Assembly (NCBI RefSeq): GCF_030463535.1
Contig: NC_132878.1
Location: 96,246,373-96,310,372, forward strand
DNA length: 64,000 bases
DNA from: Salminus brasiliensis
Lineage: Eukaryota > Chordata > Actinopteri > Characiformes > Bryconidae
Direction of reading: 5' to 3'
Shown: positions 1-21,590 of the stretch, piece by piece
Numbering within the stretch: position 1 is the stretch's first letter
Layout: each line of letters opens with the position of its first letter
The notes under the pieces: generated by a model
Told to the model about the DNA's origin: nothing
The model's database searches: none
What the model saw: only the letters and a program-made list of their open reading frames with translations
Program-made: the position numbers and the translations under genes

Positions 1-835
1 TTTTAGCACTGAATAATTAGTTCTTACTTACAAACAACTAGCTACTGGTTTTTAGATCTACAACAATAAATAGATACTATATAATGAGACCGAAAAATTA
101 CTTGTTACTTTATTAATATGTATTAAAGAATAAGTAGATTATTAAACTAAATAATTATTAATTGCAGGCTGAATAATTTTAGTACTGGATAACTAGTATG
201 TACTGTATTAATACTTAAATAATAAGTAGATACTAAGTAATTAGTAGTTTTAAAGTAATTAAATCCTGAATAATTTTAGTACTGAATAATTTGTTACTGA
301 ATAATTAGTAGGTACTGAATTAAAAGTATCTACTGGATATATAAGTAGATACCAAATAATTAGTTTTGAAATAATTACATGCTGAATAATGTTAGTACGG
401 AATAATTATTTCTTACTTCATAACTAGTAGTTAATGGAGTATTAGTACTTCAAGAATAAGTAGGTACTACCTAATTGGTATATTTTTAATAATTAGATAC
501 TAAAAATGTTAGTACTGAATAACTAGTATGTACTGTTTTAATACTATTTAAATAAGGAGATACTGAATAATTAGTAGTTTTAAAGTAATTAAATCCTGAA
601 TAATATTAGTACTGAATAATTAGTTGTTACTGAATAACTAGTAGGTACTGAACTATTAGTACTTACTGAACAATAAGAAGGTACTACATAATTAATAGAT
701 TTTTAATAATTAGATACTGAATAATGTTGGTACTGAATAATTAGTACTTTTGAAATAATCAGTAAATACTGTATAATTAGTAGGTACTCAGTAATTTATA
801 TTGAATAATAATTAGATACTGAATTATTATTTATT
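1..835. repeat. AT-rich degenerate tandem repeat (ptdss1 intron)
   Basis: The stretch is built from variants of GAATAATTAGTACT and TAGTAGGTACTGAAT, repeated irregularly with many substitutions. It lies in the intron before the first visible ptdss1 exon. No exon encoding the ptdss1 N-terminal region was found here, so those exons must be left of the window. Confidence 0.75.
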
Positions 836-923
836 AAAATGTCACCAATTCAAAGGTTGCAACTACCGTTTTACTCCTGTGATTCCTCTGTGATTAAAAT
901 CTGCTGTTCTGATTGGCCGACAG

Positions 924-13129
<12,206 letters not shown>

Positions 13130-14250
13130 AGAGGATGATTCTACAGACGCCGACGCAGAACTGATTATATTGTAGAAGGAGATGAAGAGGAGGAGGAGGA
13201 GGAGGAGGGATGAAGAGGAGAGGGAGAGAACGGTTAATCCCTCCGGATTGATGTAGAGACTATATCAGGGTGGAGTGTGTGACTCTTCCATATGAAGTTC
13301 TGGTAGAAACATTTCAGAAGCGTTTGTGGCTGGCGCTGCCACTAGGTGGCGCTACAGGTTTGGTGGTGATGTGAAGGCAGTAGCAGCGAGTGTGCACTGA
13401 ATGGGCCACAGTGATCTTCCCTATCGCAGTATTTGTTCTAGTATTTTCTGTGTTAAACGACTGACTGTTGTGTGTTTATAACCGCACCCACCTGTAGCTA
13501 ACAGCTAACGCTCCTTCTTCTTCATTCGCCATTTAGCCTCCCGACGTTCCCTGGACCTGAGCTGTTTACATCACCTCAGACTTACACACTTCCTCCTTCA
13601 CCCTGAGTAGCTTTCATCAGCCGGTCCTGTTTAAGTTCAGTGTCTGAAGTTAGCTTCTCATGTTTAACACTGGAGCTGCGAAGCTAATGGAAGCTAAGGC
13701 CATAATTAGCCCTGTGCTAACTGCAGGCTAACTGCAGGCCTAAATCTCACAGGCCTCAGACCATGCGGAGGTGTTCGCTAGCCTCTAATTTACTTGCTTA
13801 TGTGGTTTCTGACACCGTATGATTCACTGTTACCTATAAACTAAGGAAAGCTAACGTATGTTAGCACGGCTAAAAGCAAAACACCATCGCAAAGCCTGTC
13901 TTTAGCCCATGTTCTAGATAACATACAAGTCCTACAAGGTCAGAAAGCACACAAGCAAGTGTTTGAGGGTCAGTGTGTGATGATTTTAGGGCTAATTGTA
14001 GCCTATGGTCGTACGTTGTAATGTTGTTAGCTACATTAGCCTTCGTTAGCTCCAGTGCTAAAACGATGGCAGTAAACTTCAGACACGCGACCAAATCTTG
14101 TTCGATTGACCACATTTGTGGCAATAAATACTACGACGAACAACTTTACCCAAAAAAAGATGCTAAAATTGAGTCACATCTTATTGAGAGTCACATTTAG
14201 CTAGATTAGCGACACATTATTAGCTAGCTAACATTGTGAGGTAGCTAAGT
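13130..14250 (+). other. ptdss1: Probable ptdss1 3' UTR and start of intergenic DNA
   Basis: The sequence after the stop codon shows no intron signal or other gene. A candidate polyadenylation signal AATAAA is at 14123-14128, which would give a 3' UTR of about 1 kb. GCTAAC/GCTAGC motifs become frequent from about 13490. The transcript end is inferred, not seen. Confidence 0.45.
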
Positions 14251-15336
14251 TCGTTAGAGTTAATATGAGGACAATAGGTTACATTCAGCTTTTAGTTCTA
14301 CACATGAAGCCCATCTGATTTTTACGTTTATTTAGCTAGCTGTTAGTTATTTCTTAGCTATGTTAGCCTTTCAGACCCAGTGCAGCTATATAAAGCTTAT
14401 ACATCATAATTAGCTCAGCTGTGTTTTATACAATGTGTCGCATTAAACTAATTTACAGTTATAGTCCATTCTATTTTTCAGGATGCTAACTGGTCGAGTT
14501 TTGGTTATTTGTTAGCTCCAGTACATTAGCCTTGTAAAAAAAAAACACTTTCATTATTAATAGCTTTCAATAGTTACATTCAACCAAATTTACAGTTATA
14601 TATATATTTTACTTGTTAGCTACAATACGCCGCTAGATTTGTAAACGTGCATCTACAGCTAATGTCGCTAACTAGAAATTAAAGAATGAACGTCATAATT
14701 AGCTTAATTAGATTTCATAACGTACATTCAACTTAATTTCCAGTATATTACGTATATTTTTCGTAATGAGCCGTACATGAGTCTTGTAGACCCGGTTCAG
14801 CTACGTAGCTGAGGTAGCTAACAAGTAACTAAAACCCGACCAGTTAGCATTGTCTAATTTACAGTTATGTATATTTTCCGGAATGCTAACTGGCAGAGGA
14901 ACTAAAACTAAAATAATGAACATCATAATTAGCTTGACTAGATTTAGATTTAGATTTGTAAACCCAGTGCAGCTACATAGCTGAAGTAACGCGACCAGTT
15001 AGCATCGTCTAATTTACAGTTACAGTTATATATTTTCAAAAATGCTAACTAGCAGAGTTTGTTACTTGTTAGCTACAGTACGTTAGACTCGTAGACCCAG
15101 TGCGTCTATAGCTAAAGTCGCTAACTAGAAATAAAAGAATGAACATCACAACTAGCTCGACTAGATTCAGCTTAGTTTACAGTTATAGTTTTATAGTTAT
15201 TTTTTCATGATGCTAACTGGTCGGGTTTTAGGTATTTGTTAGCTGCTTTTGCCTTTTAAGTAAAGTTGACTACTTTTTATTTACAGTTCAACCTAATTTA
15301 CAGTTATATATATATATTATATATTAATATATATAT

Positions 15337-15367
<31 letters not shown>

Positions 15368-15851
15368 TTTTTCAGAAATGCTAACTGGTATAGCTTATTT
15401 GTTAGCTACAGTACTTTAGATTTGTAGACCCAGTGCAGCTACATAGCTGAAGTAGCTAACAAGTAATAAACAACTTGCATTATAATTAGCTTCAGTGCTT
15501 TTCATTCAGTTACATTCTGCCTAATTTACAGTTTTTATATATATATATATATATAATGTTTAGAAATGCTAACTAGCAGAGTTTACTTGTTAGCTACAGT
15601 ACGTTAGATTTGTAAACCCAGTGCAGCTACATAGCTGAAGTAACGCGACCAATTAGCATCGTCTAATTTAGTTACAGTTATATATTTTCATAAATGCTAA
15701 CTAGCAGAGTTTGTTACTTGTTAGCTACAGTACTTTAGATTTGTAGACCCAGTACAGCTACATAGCTGAAGTAGCTAACAAGTAATAAACAACTTGCATT
15801 ATAATTAGCTTCAATGCTTTTTATTCAGAGTTACATTCTGCCTAATTTACA

Positions 15852-15921
<70 letters not shown>

Positions 15922-16250
15922 CAGAAATGCTAACTAGCAGAGTTTACTTGTTAGCTACAGTACGTTAGACTCGTAGACCCAGTGCATCTATAGCTAAAGT
16001 CGCTAACTAGAAATAAAAAAATGAACATCACAACTAGCTCGACTAGATTCAGCTTAGTTTACAGTTATAGTCCATCCTATTTTTCATGATGCTAACGGCT
16101 AATGGCCAGGATTTAGTTACTTGTTTGCCACGTTAGCCTTTTAGACCCAGTGCAGCTACGAAGCTAATGTAGTTTACCAGTAATGACCATTAATACATCA
16201 TAATTAGCTTCGACTAGTTTTCATACGGTCATATTAAATATATATATTTA
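14250..16250. repeat. GCTAAC-rich degenerate repeat field
   Basis: Blocks with AGACCCAGTGCAGCTAC, AATGCTAACTAGCAGAGTTT, TTGTTAGCTACAGTA and CTAATTTACAGTTATA recur many times. Near-identical longer stretches sit at different spacings: about 319 bp (15433 and 15752), 652 bp (14993 and 15645) and 880 bp (15101 and 15981). (TA)n tracts at about 15305-15366 and 15855-15918 are part of it. No gene is seen. Confidence 0.85.
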
Positions 16251-16892
16251 GCTGAATGTTGCTTAAATACAAGACGAGCATCTGCTGGTTGACTCTCAAA
16301 GTGTTGTGTCTCTAATTTTAGCACTGAAACTTTTTATTTCATTATTATTATTCATATTTTTTAATGAACTGATTAGCATGCTCATTTGCATGCCTAATAC
16401 AGACTGCCTTCTATCATCTTCCATTCATCCACCGTAGTCGTCGTCATATTTCCGGCTTATGTATTCCTATAATGACGTCAGGCACGGAACCGCTGCTTGA
16501 CCACTTTGGCGGCCAGTATGTAACCCTGCTTGTCCGAGTAGCTGCTTTTACAGGTGAAACGCACAACGTGATTTTAGAGGCTGTTGGAAATGGTAGTTCC
16601 GAGTGAATGTGGATGTCAAAAGCACACGGGTTAAGCACTTTCTGTTAGGGCCAGTTAGGTAGTCTGTACTGGAAGCTGCCTATTCATAACGTACGTGTCT
16701 TCACTGTTTAGTGTTCGTGATCATGCTCACTTTCACCATGCTTTTGCAGTAAAAGTCGCAGGTCTTAAAGTTTTGGCACCATTTAGGTCACATCGTTTAG
16801 GAGTCAGTCATGGGAAGCAAGATTTCTTAATTAGCCTCAGAGGTCCGGCAGTTCTGACTTTGGGCCTAAAGTAATACCCCAGCATTATAAAT
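16251..16892. other. Single-copy island with a CRE-like site
   Basis: No open gene is recognised. A perfect TGACGTCA palindrome at 16473-16480 lies close to TTTCCGGC and GGCGGCC motifs, a combination seen in promoters. Nothing downstream on either strand identifies a transcript. Confidence 0.3.
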
Positions 16893-17413
16893 ATTGACAA
16901 AAGTATTGGGACGCCCCTCTCAATCATTGAATTCAGGTGTCTGATTCAGTCTTGTTGCCACAGGTGTATAAAATCAAGCCCCTAGCCCTGCAGTCTGTCT
17001 TTCTTACCCACATCAGTGGAAGAACGGGAGGTTCTGAAGAGCTCACTGAACTCCAGCCTGGTTCTGTATGTAATAGGAGACACCGCTGCACCAACAACTA
17101 CAAGTCAGCTGGTGAAATTTAGACCTTCCCTCCTAGATCTTCCTCCATCAGCTGTGAGTGGTGTTGTTATTGAACAGTGGAAGAGTTTAGGAGGAACAGC
17201 TCACAGAGAGCAGCTCAGTGTCCACCGAGTGTCTGTCAGACCACGTAAAGTTACAGAGCGGGGTCAGAGCAGAGTGCAGAAAAGCTGCTGCTGCTGGTAG
17301 AGCTTAGAGCAAAGGAGGACCAGCTCCTTATTAATACAGCCTATGGGTTTAGAATGGGGGGTCAGAGAAGCTCCTGTAGGTGGAACGTGGAGGTGTCCCA
17401 ATACTTTTGTCAA
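16893..17413 (+). mobile_element. Deleted Tc1-like element with clear inverted ends
   Basis: The left end TTGACAAAAGTATTGGGAC (16893) is inverted at the right end as GTCCCAATACTTTTGTCAA (17395-17413). The interior from about 17030 to 17280 encodes a remnant like the N-terminal DNA-binding part of a Tc1 transposase (LLDLPPSAVSG, then VRPRKVTERG, the linker typical before the catalytic domain). The DDE domain is missing. The same deletion form occurs inverted at 57055-57511. Confidence 0.82.
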
Positions 17414-18060
17414 CTGCTTTGTGACATTCCGACAATCTTCCCGCTCGTTCGGTGTGGTCTGAGCCCCCAAAGCTTCAAAGCCTGCTGAAGTACAGCTCCA
17501 CATTCATTTGCCAAAATGTTCTGTTGACTTCATACCTTGTTTGTTTTTGTTTACCTGCTGTGAAAAACAGAACACGCCTTCTTTCCCACCCGCATCCACT
17601 CTTGCAGGACAGCCGTTAACCGCAGAGCAAGCACCCTGTACCCGTTTGCTGTGGTTTTGAACAGGGCAGATCTGACGGCGTCTGGCCTCCTTCGTGGGAG
17701 TATCTGAGAGCAGAATGCACTTTTTAACATCTGTAAACATCTGTAACCTTTTCTTTTTTAACTTGCGTCTACATATCTGCACCACAGCTCAACACAACCC
17801 CGCCTGCTGCTGTTTTAAAGCCGGACTGGTTTGGTTCAGTATAGCTAACACTAGCCAATAAAATATATCAACAAAAACAATAAGAATTGGACCATGGCAT
17901 GAGCTGGAGAGCCAGAGCAATACACATTTCCTACTCTGAGACTTTCCTGTGTTTATAACGGATTCACACAACAGTAATCTGTGCGTTATTGTGGATGTAA
18001 TCGTTTGGGTTTCACTGCATTTCAGATTAAATTCCTTCTGTCTGTTACATGTGCCTTATT
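17414..18060. other. Single-copy intergenic sequence
   Basis: No gene, repeat family or RNA gene was recognised. The short reading frames are unsupported. Confidence 0.45.
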
Positions 18061-18070
18061 TATATATACA

Positions 18071-18650
18071 CTGGCCACTTTATTAGAAACACCTACCTTG
18101 TGCTTCCGCTCACTGGCCACTTTATTAAAAACACCTACCTTTTGCTTCCACTCACTGGCCACTTTATTAGAAACACCTACCTTGTGCTTCTACTCTCTGG
18201 CCACTTTATTAGAAACACCTACCTTGTGCTTCCACTCACTGGCCACTTTATTAGAAACACCTACCTTATGCTTTCCCTCACTGGCCACTTTATCAGAAAC
18301 ACCTACCTTGTGCTTCTACTCACTGGCCACTTTATTAGAAACCCCAACCTTGTGCTTCCTCTCACTGGCCACTTTATTAGAAACCCCAACCTTGTGCTTC
18401 CGCTCACTGGCCACTTTATTAGAAACAGCTCCCTAGTGTTTCCGCTCACTGGCCACTTTATTAGAAACACCTACCTTGTGCTTCCACTCACTGGCCACTT
18501 TATTAGAAACCCCAACCTTGTGCTTCCTCTCACTGGCCACTTTATCAGAAACACCTACCTTGTGCTTCCACTCTCTGGCCACTTTATTAGAAACACCTTG
18601 TGCTTCCACTCACTGGCCACTTTATTAGAAACACCTACCTGGCTCACAGT
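18071..18650. repeat. 42-bp minisatellite, about 13-14 copies
   Basis: This is the same unit as at 12485-12950; the first two copies start at 18071 and 18113, exactly 42 bp apart. Just before it is TATATATACA, the kind of flank that precedes this terminal repeat in complete Tc1-like elements. Because 42 is a multiple of three, open frames of up to 238 codons (LATLLETPTLCF repeats) arise by chance. Confidence 0.93.
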
Positions 18651-18894
18651 GTATGGCTGCTGCTGCTGCTGTTTGCAGTGCCCTCCTGCAGGGACTGGGT
18701 GGAGCAGCTGGGTGGAGCTGCTGATAGGAAAGCGTGTCTGGTATGACAAACTCTTCACTGAATGACCTCTGCATGGTCTGTTTTGGTGTCACCCAGACAG
18801 TGTCCAGTGTCTCCGCCGGACAGAAATAAACAGCCACGCTGCGCGCCCCGCTCATAAAGGGGTCAGGTTTCAAGCTGAGCCAAACAGGAAAAAA
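18651..18894. other. Single-copy sequence with a short (CTG)n run
   Basis: A (CTG)5 run lies at about 18657-18671. No gene was identified. Confidence 0.4.
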
Positions 18895-19225
18895 CATGGG
18901 GGGCTAGTTTGGCCGGACCACCATTGGCTTCATGAAATGGTCAGCAGTGGTTCGGCAACGGAGAGTTCGGGTCCAAATGATCTGCTGACCTCTGTCTGTT
19001 TCCTGTGAGCAAGGCTGGTGTTCATGGTAGCGATGCTGATCGAGGCCGTCAGTCACTGCGGGGGTGATGCTAGTGTCACAGTAGCGAGGCTGGGCAAGGC
19101 CGATCTGCGGGGGTGCCAACACCATGGTAGGGATTCAGGATGGGGCTGGTGGCCAGCGTGCTAACACCCCGGTACAGATGCTGGCCTGAAGTTGACGTCA
19201 TACTTGTTAGCTTTGTGGCTAAATG
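18895..19225. repeat. GCGATGCT-type repeat block, short copy
   Basis: It begins with TTTGGCCGGACCACCATTGG, holds GGTAGCGATGCTGATCGAGG units, and ends TTTGTGGCTAAATG. The long block at 54840-56800 has the same start, core and end, so the two are copies of one repeat. Confidence 0.6.
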
Positions 19226-19617
19226 TTGTCCTCAGACTGTCAGTACGGAAAGAAGAGGCAGTGCTTACACATCAAGGTCAACAAGGTCAAAATCACCTTT
19301 TCTAGGCCGGACAGCTGGACAATCTGGCAGGAAAGTATATACAGGTAATACAGAGAAATAATATATTAATATAGAATAAATAATGTGTGTATTTTTATAA
19401 AATATTTAATATAAAAAATAAAAAGATAAAATAATATACAATAAAATAAAATAAAAACATTAAAAAATACAAATAATACAAATATTGTAACTTTGTAATT
19501 ATATTAAATTATTTAAATTTATAGAATTTTTTGCTTAATATTAAATTATTGCTAATAAAATAATATATGATTATTACAAGTTTAATAAAAGTTGGCAAAC
19601 CATTTTTTTCCACGTCA
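19226..19617. other. AT-rich intergenic sequence
   Basis: Low-complexity AT-rich DNA with many ATAAAATA runs. No gene is seen. Confidence 0.5.
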
Positions 19618-19904
19618 ATCAGCCATAACATTAAAACCACCCACTAATATTGTGCAAGTCCTTCTTGTGCCACCAAAGCAGCTCTGACCCGTCAAGAGGT
19701 TAGCAGCAGAACCTTTGAGTCCAGTAAATTGTGAGGTGAGGCCTCCAAGAGCATCAATGAGTCTTGGGCACCCATGATCCATGGTTTCCTTCCTTGGAGC
19801 GCTTTGGTAGGTTCTGCCAAATTTGTAGGACCTCCCAAATGTTCTGACCCATTTGTCTAGAACCTCTCAGTCACCTGTCACCTGGTTTTAATGTTATGGC
19901 TGAT
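19618..19904 (-). mobile_element. Deleted Tc1-like element, second family
   Basis: A perfect 21-bp inverted repeat ends both sides (ATCAGCCATAACATTAAAAC at left, its complement ending 19904). Read on the minus strand, the inner part near the left end matches the last transposase codons of a fish Tc1 family as I remember it (GRVRAALVAQEGLAQY-like). It lies about 150 bp upstream of the nhlrc1 start codon and may bound its promoter. Confidence 0.8.
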
Positions 19905-19972
19905 CTGTGTGGCATGTATTTGCTCTTTTCAGCAGTAGGTGGCAGCACAGGCACTCCATTCTGATAGAGGGC

Positions 19973-19982
19973 ATCACATGAC
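19973..19982 (-). promoter_or_regulatory. M-box/E-box-like site upstream of nhlrc1
   Basis: ATCACATGAC reads GTCATGTGAT on the minus strand, the M-box type bound by MITF/TFE proteins. It is 80-89 bp before the nhlrc1 ATG. A single 10-bp match is weak evidence. Confidence 0.25.
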
Positions 19983-20061
19983 CCAGCGGCCTGTAGGAAA
20001 CATGGTGCTGCAGCTCTGCTGTCTTGCTGTCCTTTATTTCCAAGCCCAGAAATAACTGGAC

Positions 20062-21375
20062 ATGTCTGAAGCCCCGGTCTCTCAGCCCAGCAGCTCTGGA
20101 AGGGTGAAAGGGGCCGAGGAGATCCTGGCGGAGATCCGCTCTGACCTGCTGGAGTGTAAGGTGTGCTTCGAGAGGTTCTCCTCACAGCAGAGTGGACGCA
20201 GGCCCAGGAATCTGCCCTGTGGTCATGTGATCTGTCTGGCATGTGTCTGCGCCGTGGCACACCCTGTCTTACGCCAACTGGAGTGCCCTTTCTGCAGGCG
20301 GATGTGCGATATCGGGGCCACCTACGACTGCCAGGCCCTCCTTGAACTTCAGGACCTTCTCGGTTCGGCAGGAATTCCAAGACGTCCCTTAAGCGCTCTA
20401 GGTTCAGGCCCATCCTGGTCTGGTCCTCCATGCCTAGAAAGGGGAGGCCAAGCTGGGGCAGAAGGGCTGGCTTCGGGCCTTATGCGTCTTCGCGCTGCCT
20501 TTGGAGGCTGGGGCACAATCGTCAATCCAACTGGGGTCGCTGTTCTGGGGTCATCAACGGCAGTGGTGGTGGTGGTCCATGGAGGCCACGAGAAGGTCAC
20601 CATCTTCGACTCTCAGGGCCAATATTTGCACAGCTTTGGTGATTACGGTCACAACTGTTCCCAACTCTGTCACATTCTTGGTGTTGCAGTATCCGCTAAC
20701 GGCCACATTGTGGTGACCGATGCAGGAGACAGCTCAGTTAAGGTCTTCTCCTCCAGGGGACGTCCTCTGGTCACCATCTTCGGGCCGTTTGAGCTGCCGT
20801 GGGGTGTTGATGTGGACAACTGTGGGCGCTTTCTTGTGACTGATGCTCAAGCTGGCACTCTTTGGCAGGTAGTGGTGGACTTTGGGCAGAACCTTGTCTT
20901 AACCAAGGTGGTGGTTCTGAAGGAGCTTCGGTGCCCGAGAGCTGTGACGTCGTGTAGAGTTTCTGGACGTGTTGCAGTGTTGGAGCACCTAGCGGCCCAA
21001 AGAGGCCACAATGGGGATCCAGTAGCAACACGGCTGAAGCTGTTCAGCAAGGATTTTGTCCTGCTAACCCAGGTGGACAGTTTCAGCCTGAGCTTGATGA
21101 ACTCTACGAAGCTGGACATCTCCTACACTGCCTTTGACAGGAGAGGGGATGTGATTGTGGCGGATTCCCAACAAGGTCTCATATGGAGTTTGGGTGACCT
21201 GCAGAAAGCGCCGGTGCTGTCTCCACTGGTGAAGGACGGACTCGTGCGTCCAGTGGGTTTAGTGGCGACTGAGCAGAACTCTCTGATTGTCTTGGACGGT
21301 GGAGACCATGCGGTGAAGATATACTCGGCCAGTGCAGGGGACTCATACGATGCTAAAAGAAGCAAATCGATCTGA
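20062..21375 (+). CDS. nhlrc1: Malin, RING-NHL E3 ubiquitin ligase, intronless
   Basis: The 437-residue protein matches malin, the E3 ligase that works with laforin to control glycogen synthesis and glycogen-associated proteins in the cytosol; loss in humans causes Lafora epilepsy. A C3HC4 RING lies near the N-terminus (C32, C35, C53, H55, C58, C61, C75, C78) within ECKVCFERF, RPRNLPCGHVICLACV and LECPFCRR, nearly the human wording. After a variable linker, GGWGTIVNPTGVAV starts the six-bladed NHL propeller, with repeats such as HIVVTDAGDSSVKVF, LPWGVDVDNCGRFLVTDAQA, DRRGDVIVADS and SLIVLDGGDHAVKIY. Human malin has 395 residues; the extra length is in the N-terminus, the linker and the C-terminal tail. 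The gene is a single exon, as in mammals. The start is secure: an in-frame TAA sits at 20053-20055 and a G is at -3. kif13a follows in the same orientation, as in human. Confidence 0.97.
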   Translation: MSEAPVSQPSSSGRVKGAEEILAEIRSDLLECKVCFERFSSQQSGRRPRNLPCGHVICLACVCAVAHPVLRQLECPFCRRMCDIGATYDCQALLELQDLLGSAGIPRRPLSALGSGPSWSGPPCLERGGQAGAEGLASGLMRLRAAFGGWGTIVNPTGVAVLGSSTAVVVVVHGGHEKVTIFDSQGQYLHSFGDYGHNCSQLCHILGVAVSANGHIVVTDAGDSSVKVFSSRGRPLVTIFGPFELPWGVDVDNCGRFLVTDAQAGTLWQVVVDFGQNLVLTKVVVLKELRCPRAVTSCRVSGRVAVLEHLAAQRGHNGDPVATRLKLFSKDFVLLTQVDSFSLSLMNSTKLDISYTAFDRRGDVIVADSQQGLIWSLGDLQKAPVLSPLVKDGLVRPVGLVATEQNSLIVLDGGDHAVKIYSASAGDSYDAKRSKSI

Positions 21376-21590
21376 AGATTTCTTGTTGTTACTCTTAAAG
21401 GAAATTGGGTCTCCTAATGCTGATTATATTGATTATAAGGTATTAATAAAATTAGAACCCAGGTTTACCTGGATTCAGGTATTACATATAAATATAACCT
21501 TTATTAATAGCAGTATAATAAATAAAATGGCAATTTATGCTGCATTCTGCTCTCCTGGAGTTCAATAAACACATCGGCTTACCAAACATC
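21376..21590 (+). other. nhlrc1: nhlrc1 3' UTR with polyadenylation signal
   Basis: About 190 bp of AT-rich sequence follows the stop codon. AATAAA occurs at 21564-21569 (TTCAATAAACACATC), with GT-rich sequence next, so cleavage probably falls at the edge of the 73-bp satellite. Earlier AATAAA matches lie near 21446 and 21520. Confidence 0.6.

Noticed and set aside
1..923. Upstream ptdss1 exons
   Set aside because: No sequence encoding the expected N-terminal blocks with splice sites was found in this AT-rich repeat, so the exons are outside the window.
16937..17300. Host gene encoding the LLDLPPSAVSG peptide
   Set aside because: It lies between inverted transposon ends and recurs at 57.2 kb; it is a Tc1 transposase remnant.
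18049..18765. 238-codon open frame with GHFIRNTYLVLPLT repeats
   Set aside because: It is a by-product of a 42-bp minisatellite; two frames are open in parallel and the unit is a transposon end.
13130..20061. A tpmt-like gene next to nhlrc1, as in human
   Set aside because: No methyltransferase-like exon was recognised in the gap; it consists of repeats, transposon relics and unique non-coding DNA.
19871..20603. Minus-strand open frames opposite nhlrc1 (up to 186 codons)
   Set aside because: They are shadows of the GC-rich nhlrc1 coding strand; the sense frame has clear RING and NHL motifs.
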